Assembly (NCBI RefSeq): GCF_915070105.1
Contig: NZ_CAJZFJ010000001.1
Location: 1 to 64,000 of the forward strand
DNA length: 64,000 nt
Source: an uncultured Porphyromonas sp.
Lineage (GTDB): Bacteria > Bacteroidota > Bacteroidia > Bacteroidales > Porphyromonadaceae
Direction of reading: 5' to 3'
This document shows, in pieces, positions 60,009 to 64,000 of the stretch. Each line of letters begins with the position of its first letter. Within the stretch, counting starts at the first letter, position 1. The position numbers and the translations under genes are program-made. The notes beneath the pieces are model-generated. The model saw only the letters and a program-made list of their open reading frames with translations. It made no database searches and was not told the DNA's origin.

Positions 60009-61298
60009 CTACAGCGGAGGTAGAGTCAGCATACTATGCTCATCCCTCGTACTCGTGACCAGCGGATCTATTACGTAGGTGGGTGGGGTGCTACCTCCCC
60101 AGTAGGCTCTGCGCCCCTCTGGATAGAGTAGATAGAGACGCCGGATGCGGAGGAAGGCCTTGATGCCCTCTTGCCATGAGGCACGTATGGCCTCTTCGCT
60201 CTGTCCCGCTAGAATCTGCTCTCGTAGCCTCTTCGTCCCAGCTAGTAGGTCGAAGGTACGAGGACGATCAATGAGCTTGAGTCCAAGACGCATCGCTCGC
60301 TGGTGGAGTTCGATGAGCGGGGCTAGGCTAAGGCGTCCGCTAGGGAGCGAAGTCTCGGAGAAGTCCATGCCGTAGCATGCCTTCCCACGATGCTTGGGGT
60401 TGGAGTCTTCCCCTGGCTTGACTTGTGGCGTGAAGACATAGCTCCCAAGTTGCTTATTAGGATGGCCAATCGCCTGGAAGGGCTTATCTGTGCCTCGGCC
60501 TACACTTAGGATAGTGGCCTCGAAGAAGCAGAGCGAGGGGTAGAGGGCTATGGAACGATCGTTCGGGAGATTGGGACTAGGACGCACGGGGAGACTATAG
60601 GCATCACCATGCTGCCAGCCTAGTAGAGGGATGACCTTTAGCTGGCAGGCTTTTCCCGAGCGAAGCCACCGCTGTCCATTGATCATGAGTGCTAGTTCGC
60701 CGACAGTCATCCCATGGGCTACGGGTAGGGGATCGACTCCGATGAAGGAGCGACAGTCCGACTCTCGTATAGGCCCATCTACGAAGTCACAGGGGTTGGG
60801 ACGGTCGCAGACGACGAAGGTCTTACCTGCCTCTTGGGCGGCCTCCATGAGGTAGTGCATGGAGGAGATATAGGTATAGAAGCGTACCCCCACATCCTGC
60901 AGATCAAAGATGAGGATATCTACATCGGAGAGCATCTCGGGTGTAGGGCGCTTGGTCTGTCCGTAGAGGCTGATCACGGGGAGCCCCGTACGTGGATCTG
61001 TACCACTAGATACATGCTTGCCTGCATCGACCTTGCCCCTTAGGCCATGCTCTGGGACGAAGATCTTCGAGATCTGGACACCACGGCTTAGGAGTGTATC
61101 GACTAGGTGAGTCTTTGCCTCACCGACGAGGGAGGATTGATTGACCATGAGCGCTACACGCTTCCCCTCCAGTAGGGGTAGGAGGAGCTCCATACGCTCT
61201 GCTCCCATGACGGGGCGAGTAGTACCCTCTGCCCATCCCTTCGTTATAAAGGAGAGGCAGAGAAGTAGGGTATAGCTTAGGCGGAGGAGGTGCTTCAT
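60009..61298 (-). CDS. DUF1343 family protein (NamZ-like exo-beta-N-acetylmuramidase), 429 aa
   Basis: Secreted or periplasmic (signal peptide, residues 1-23). Shows GKRVALMVNQSSLVGEAKTH, IFVPEHGLRGKVDAGKHVSS, LPVISLYGQTKRPTPEML, LIFDLQDVGVRFYTYISSM, and DGPIRE-type repeats. The family, DUF1343, was linked to NamZ, an enzyme that releases N-acetylmuramic acid from muropeptides. It starts 4 bp inside the murI stop, so peptidoglycan recycling is tied to glutamate racemase here. Normal length for the family. Confidence 0.88.
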   Translation of the reverse strand: MKHLLRLSYTLLLCLSFITKGWAEGTTRPVMGAERMELLLPLLEGKRVALMVNQSSLVGEAKTHLVDTLLSRGVQISKIFVPEHGLRGKVDAGKHVSSGTDPRTGLPVISLYGQTKRPTPEMLSDVDILIFDLQDVGVRFYTYISSMHYLMEAAQEAGKTFVVCDRPNPCDFVDGPIRESDCRSFIGVDPLPVAHGMTVGELALMINGQRWLRSGKACQLKVIPLLGWQHGDAYSLPVRPSPNLPNDRSIALYPSLCFFEATILSVGRGTDKPFQAIGHPNKQLGSYVFTPQVKPGEDSNPKHRGKACYGMDFSETSLPSGRLSLAPLIELHQRAMRLGLKLIDRPRTFDLLAGTKRLREQILAGQSEEAIRASWQEGIKAFLRIRRLYLLYPEGRRAYWGGSTPPTYVIDPLVTSTRDEHSMLTLPPL

Positions 61299-62128
61299 CC
61301 CTTATCTATCTTGACACGTATAGCATCTACATTCGTTCCCATAAAGATAGAGGCTAGCTCCTCGAACTTCTCGGGGCACTCTGTCGTGCGGTAGGATACT
61401 TGTCCCCCTCGGCTTAGACGTTGCTTCATCTCTGGGTGGCGGAGCAGGTAATCTGCTAGTGAGGTAGCTACCAGCTCACCCTGTGCAATGAGCGAAACAG
61501 TGGGCGGTAGAGCCTCCTTGATCTTGGAGCGGAGGAGTGGGTAGTGAGTGCAGGCGAGCAGTACGGTATCGATCTCCGGATCCTTGGCCATCAGTTCTGT
61601 GATGTACTTACGGACGAAGTAGTCTGCTCCATCCCCTTGGCTCTCACCATACTCTACGAGAGGTACCCACATGGGGCAGGCCTGCTCACTTACCCGTACC
61701 TCGGGGAAGAGCTTGCCTACCTCTGTCGTATAGGAGCCCGAGGAGACTGTGCCTGGGGTCGCTACTACTCCCACATGACCTGTCTGGGTGAAGCTCGATA
61801 TAGCCTCCACCGTAGGACGTATGATCCCGAGGATACGCCGTGTGGGGTCTGAGGTATAGGGGAGATAGTGTTGCTGAAGCTCCCTAAGAGCCTTGGCCGA
61901 GGCAGTGTTACAAGCCAAGATGACTAGTGGGCATCCCTCGGAGAAGAGGTATTCGACAGCCTCATGAGTGAAGCCTCTGATCACGTCAAAGGAGCGGGTA
62001 CCGTAGGGGGAGCGAGCGTTGTCCCCGAGGTAGATATAGTCGTATTGTGGGAGTCTCTTTCGGATCTCCGAGAGTATTGTCAGGCCTCCATAGCCTGAGT
62101 CAAAGACCCCGATAGGTGCAGAAGTCAT
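61295..62128 (-). CDS. murI: Glutamate racemase, 277 aa
   Basis: Makes D-glutamate for peptidoglycan. Two catalytic Cys motifs are seen: ILACNTASAKAL (near residue 75) and LLACTHYPLLRSKI (near 187); VFDSGYGGLTILSEIRKRLP at the start. Full length. The ATGA overlap with the namZ-like gene (61295-61298) shows coupling. A 39-bp gap separates it from the second chromate transporter gene. Confidence 0.95.
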   Translation of the reverse strand: MTSAPIGVFDSGYGGLTILSEIRKRLPQYDYIYLGDNARSPYGTRSFDVIRGFTHEAVEYLFSEGCPLVILACNTASAKALRELQQHYLPYTSDPTRRILGIIRPTVEAISSFTQTGHVGVVATPGTVSSGSYTTEVGKLFPEVRVSEQACPMWVPLVEYGESQGDGADYFVRKYITELMAKDPEIDTVLLACTHYPLLRSKIKEALPPTVSLIAQGELVATSLADYLLRHPEMKQRLSRGGQVSYRTTECPEKFEELASIFMGTNVDAIRVKIDKG

Positions 62129-62167
62129 GATGAGGAGTGGAGTTGGGGTGATGCCTCGCCCTAGTGA

Positions 62168-62755
62168 CTAGGCAGGGACAAAGCTATAGAAGATCATACC
62201 GAAGCCCCCAGCTAGGGCTAACAGCAGGAGAGGATTTGTCTTGAAGCGATAGGACGCAACGAAGGCAAGGGCAAAGAGCATAACACTCGCTACAAACTGT
62301 ACAAGCGCCTCCCGAGGTGCCCCGAAGTTCTCCGCATTCATCAGCACTAGTGCTGCGGCAGCTACAAGGCCTACGATGGCAGGCCTTAGCCCAGAGAAGA
62401 TGGAGCGTACCACGGGACTATCCTTGTGACGGAGGAGGTATCGACTGATGGCGATCATGAGGATGAAGGGTAGCCATAGGACGGAGAGTGTCGCTAGCAG
62501 TGAGCCTAGGATGGCAAGTAGTGGCGGATAGCCCTCGTTGATCACTGAGGTGTAGCCCACGTAGGTAGCGATGTTGATCCCTAGGGGGCCTGGGGTCATC
62601 TGGCTCACTGCGACCATATCCGTGAACTCACTGGAACTGACCCAGCCCTGCTTGCGTACGACTTCGTCCTGAATGAGGGAGAGCATGGCATAGCCCCCAC
62701 CAAAGTTCACAATGCCTATCTTGGAGAAGACGAGAAAGAGCTTGAGGAAGATCAT
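62168..62755 (-). CDS. Chromate transporter half-protein, 195 aa
   Basis: ChrA-type half-size membrane protein: FSKIGIVNFGGGYAMLSLIQ, QMTPGPLGINIATYVGYTS and further helices. Overlaps its partner by 4 bp (ATGA). The two halves likely form one heterodimeric unit; transport of chromate or another anion is inferred. Confidence 0.88.
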   Translation of the reverse strand: MIFLKLFLVFSKIGIVNFGGGYAMLSLIQDEVVRKQGWVSSSEFTDMVAVSQMTPGPLGINIATYVGYTSVINEGYPPLLAILGSLLATLSVLWLPFILMIAISRYLLRHKDSPVVRSIFSGLRPAIVGLVAAAALVLMNAENFGAPREALVQFVASVMLFALAFVASYRFKTNPLLLLALAGGFGMIFYSFVPA

Positions 62756-63348
62756 ACACTATCCTTGCTACGAGAGATGCGACCATACAGCCAGCCACTG
62801 AGACCAGCTACGAGTATAACGTAGATAGGAGAGACATCTAGCAGATAGATGAGTCCTGCTGCTACGATGGGGATCCAGAGCGTATAGCGTGTGAGCCCTG
62901 CTGTACGTGCCATGGTGAAGACAGGGGCAGCGATCAAGGCTACGACCACAGGGCGTATTCCTCTGAAGGCATATTCGACGAGCCTATACTCCTTGAACTG
63001 GCGAAATATACCGGCTAGTAGAAGGATGATAAGGAACGAAGGTAGGATATTGCCCAATGCCGCTAGCAGGGCTACACGTAGCCCCCCGAGTTTGTAGCCA
63101 ATATGTCCCGCCATATTCACAGCGAAGACTCCTGGGGTAGCCTGTGCGACGGCCATGATGTCGATGAACTCACCTTCGCTCAGCCAGCCCTCCTTCTGCA
63201 CGATCTCGTGCTGCATCATGGGGATCATAGCATAGCCACCTCCGATCGTGCCTATCCCGATCCTAAAGAAGATCCCGAAGAGCCTTAGTTGCTCCCTTGG
63301 GTTCATCCCTTCGCTGGAGGATCTTCTCCCCTTGTATTCGTTCGTCAT
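62752..63348 (-). CDS. Chromate transporter half-protein, 198 aa
   Basis: The companion half: FRIGIGTIGGGYAMIPMMQH, AVAQATPGVFAVNMAGHIGY and about five membrane helices. ATG 63348 was chosen; a GTG at 63369 is in frame but lies inside the hairpin at 63361-63402. It leads the chrA-chrA-murI-namZ group. Confidence 0.88.
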   Translation of the reverse strand: MTNEYKGRRSSSEGMNPREQLRLFGIFFRIGIGTIGGGYAMIPMMQHEIVQKEGWLSEGEFIDIMAVAQATPGVFAVNMAGHIGYKLGGLRVALLAALGNILPSFLIILLLAGIFRQFKEYRLVEYAFRGIRPVVVALIAAPVFTMARTAGLTRYTLWIPIVAAGLIYLLDVSPIYVILVAGLSGWLYGRISRSKDSV

Positions 63349-63360
63349 AGACAATAAATG

Positions 63361-63402
63361 ATCCCGCACAGCCCCTACCTCTCGGCTGGGGCTGTGCGGG
63401 AT
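63361..63402 (-). terminator. Terminator after the M13 peptidase gene
   Basis: Perfect 15-bp inverted repeat (63361-63375 with 63388-63402), 14 bp past the M13 peptidase stop. It also marks the upstream boundary of the chromate transporter group. Confidence 0.75.
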
Positions 63403-63416
63403 AGGGTAGATATGAG

Positions 63417-64000
63417 CTACCAGACGACAATGCGATCCTTAGGTGCGATGTACATCTTGTCCTTAGGACGGATATTGAAGGCCTTGTAGAATGGGGTAAT
63501 GTTCTTCAGTGCCTGATTGACACGGAGTATCCCGAGGCTGTGGGGATCGAGCTTCGTGAGGCGGCGTACCTCTTGCTCGGTGATGTTCTGTCCCCATAGA
63601 CGGGCATAGGCGATGTAGAAGCGCTGTGCAGGGGTGAGCCCTTCGATCTTCTTGGCCGGGTTGTTTCCGCCAGCTATCTCTAGGGCGAGGTAAGCAATGG
63701 TCAGCCCGCCCTGGTCTGCGATGTTCTCCCCGAGGGTAAGCTCTCCGTTGGCATGCAGGCCTGGGGCAACGATGTTGCGAGAGAACTGCTTGGCTAGACG
63801 CTGTGTCGTCTCCTCGAACTTCTTGCGGTCCTCTGCGGTCCACCAGTTATTCATGTTACCATCCTTATCGAAGTTAGAGCCTTGGTCATCGAAGCCGTGC
63901 GTCATCTCGTGTCCAATGACCACACCAATCGCCCCATAGTTCACAGCATCATCCGCATCCATATTGAAGAATGGAGGCTGTAGGATACCTGCAGGGAAGC
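63417..64000 (-). CDS. M13 family metallopeptidase, C-terminal part (cut by window edge)
   Basis: Zinc peptidase of the neprilysin/PepO family. The visible portion begins at the right window edge with FPAGILQPPFFNMDADDAVN, then holds VIGHEMTHGFDDQGSNFDKD (HExxH zinc site) and LGENIADQGGLTIAYLALE (third ligand Glu), and ends with the family-type YIAPKDRIVVW. The N-terminal two-thirds lie outside the window. Probably secreted or periplasmic, taking part in peptide breakdown; the signal peptide is not visible. Confidence 0.94.
   Translation of the reverse strand, partial: FPAGILQPPFFNMDADDAVNYGAIGVVIGHEMTHGFDDQGSNFDKDGNMNNWWTAEDRKKFEETTQRLAKQFSRNIVAPGLHANGELTLGENIADQGGLTIAYLALEIAGGNNPAKKIEGLTPAQRFYIAYARLWGQNITEQEVRRLTKLDPHSLGILRVNQALKNITPFYKAFNIRPKDKMYIAPKDRIVVW

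Overview
The window reads as a chromosomal segment of a Bacteroidales bacterium, most likely a Porphyromonas species. The evidence is a SusC/SusD pair, an hmuSTUV-type haem operon, many lipoproteins with Bacteroidetes-style lipoboxes, Porphyromonas-type leucine-rich-repeat lipoproteins, and repeated matches to the Bacteroidetes -7 promoter box (TAnnTTTG), often with little recognisable -33 element. Base composition looks unusually GC-rich for the phylum. The fucosidase and fructan hydrolase suggest a saccharolytic member; the species is not determinable by eye. No insertion sequence, phage, CRISPR array or plasmid-type gene was seen.

Layout. 1-5435: a partial tRNA gene, a hypothetical lipoprotein, then a three-gene lipoprotein operon with two leucine-rich-repeat proteins. 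6169-7056: yicC. 7220-13157 (minus): a SusC/SusD outer-membrane uptake locus with an accessory lipoprotein. 13534-19482 (minus): an hmuSTUV-like operon built around a 1421-residue CobN-type chelatase anchored at both ends. 19900-21286: fabG and a TetR regulator. 22040-25174: topA and truA. 25463-30289 (minus): alpha-L-fucosidase, cutC and a transglutaminase-like protein. 31425-33032: a DUF4836-type lipoprotein. 33228-38831 (minus): dapB, lepB, a degenerate lepB paralogue, a WbqC-family gene and oligopeptidase B. 39473-41898: three paralogous lipoproteins with a BamE-like and a DUF4476-like domain. 41976-48434 (minus): rnhB-sufS and ssb-like/tsaB/xth/queC/YidE-type transporter. 48715-56195 (minus): CorC-type protein, lptC, TPR protein, outer-membrane protein, coaX, then ybeY, yciO-like and an rRNA methyltransferase. 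56996-64000 (minus): GH32 hydrolase, 2-hydroxyacid dehydrogenase, namZ-like, murI, a split chromate transporter and the C-terminal part of an M13 peptidase.

How the parts fit. Much of the window serves the cell envelope: lipoprotein and porin-type surface proteins, signal peptidases, LPS transport (lptC), peptidoglycan precursor supply (murI, dapB) and turnover (namZ-like). The haem operon is notable because HmuS has positively charged ends next to both membrane segments, which places its chelatase body in the periplasm, while its neighbours resemble ExbB/ExbD-type proton-channel subunits. No hmuY or hmuR accompanies it; a SusC/SusD locus lies just downstream instead.

The most unexplained material is intergenic. 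Two dispersed non-coding families recur in the long gaps. Family A is a roughly 320-350 bp element with a core of two or three exact 22-bp units (5917, 30577, 39109, 56446; the 39109 locus keeps only the core). Family B is a hairpin element built on CACCT-ATGTA-AGGTG with GAACATACCGAG-like arms (near 375, 21645, 31036, 56776). The two occur together at 30290-31424 and 56196-56995. A further 9-bp tandem array (10 units) fills the spacer after susD. Terminators are mostly long, near-perfect hairpins with weak U tracts.
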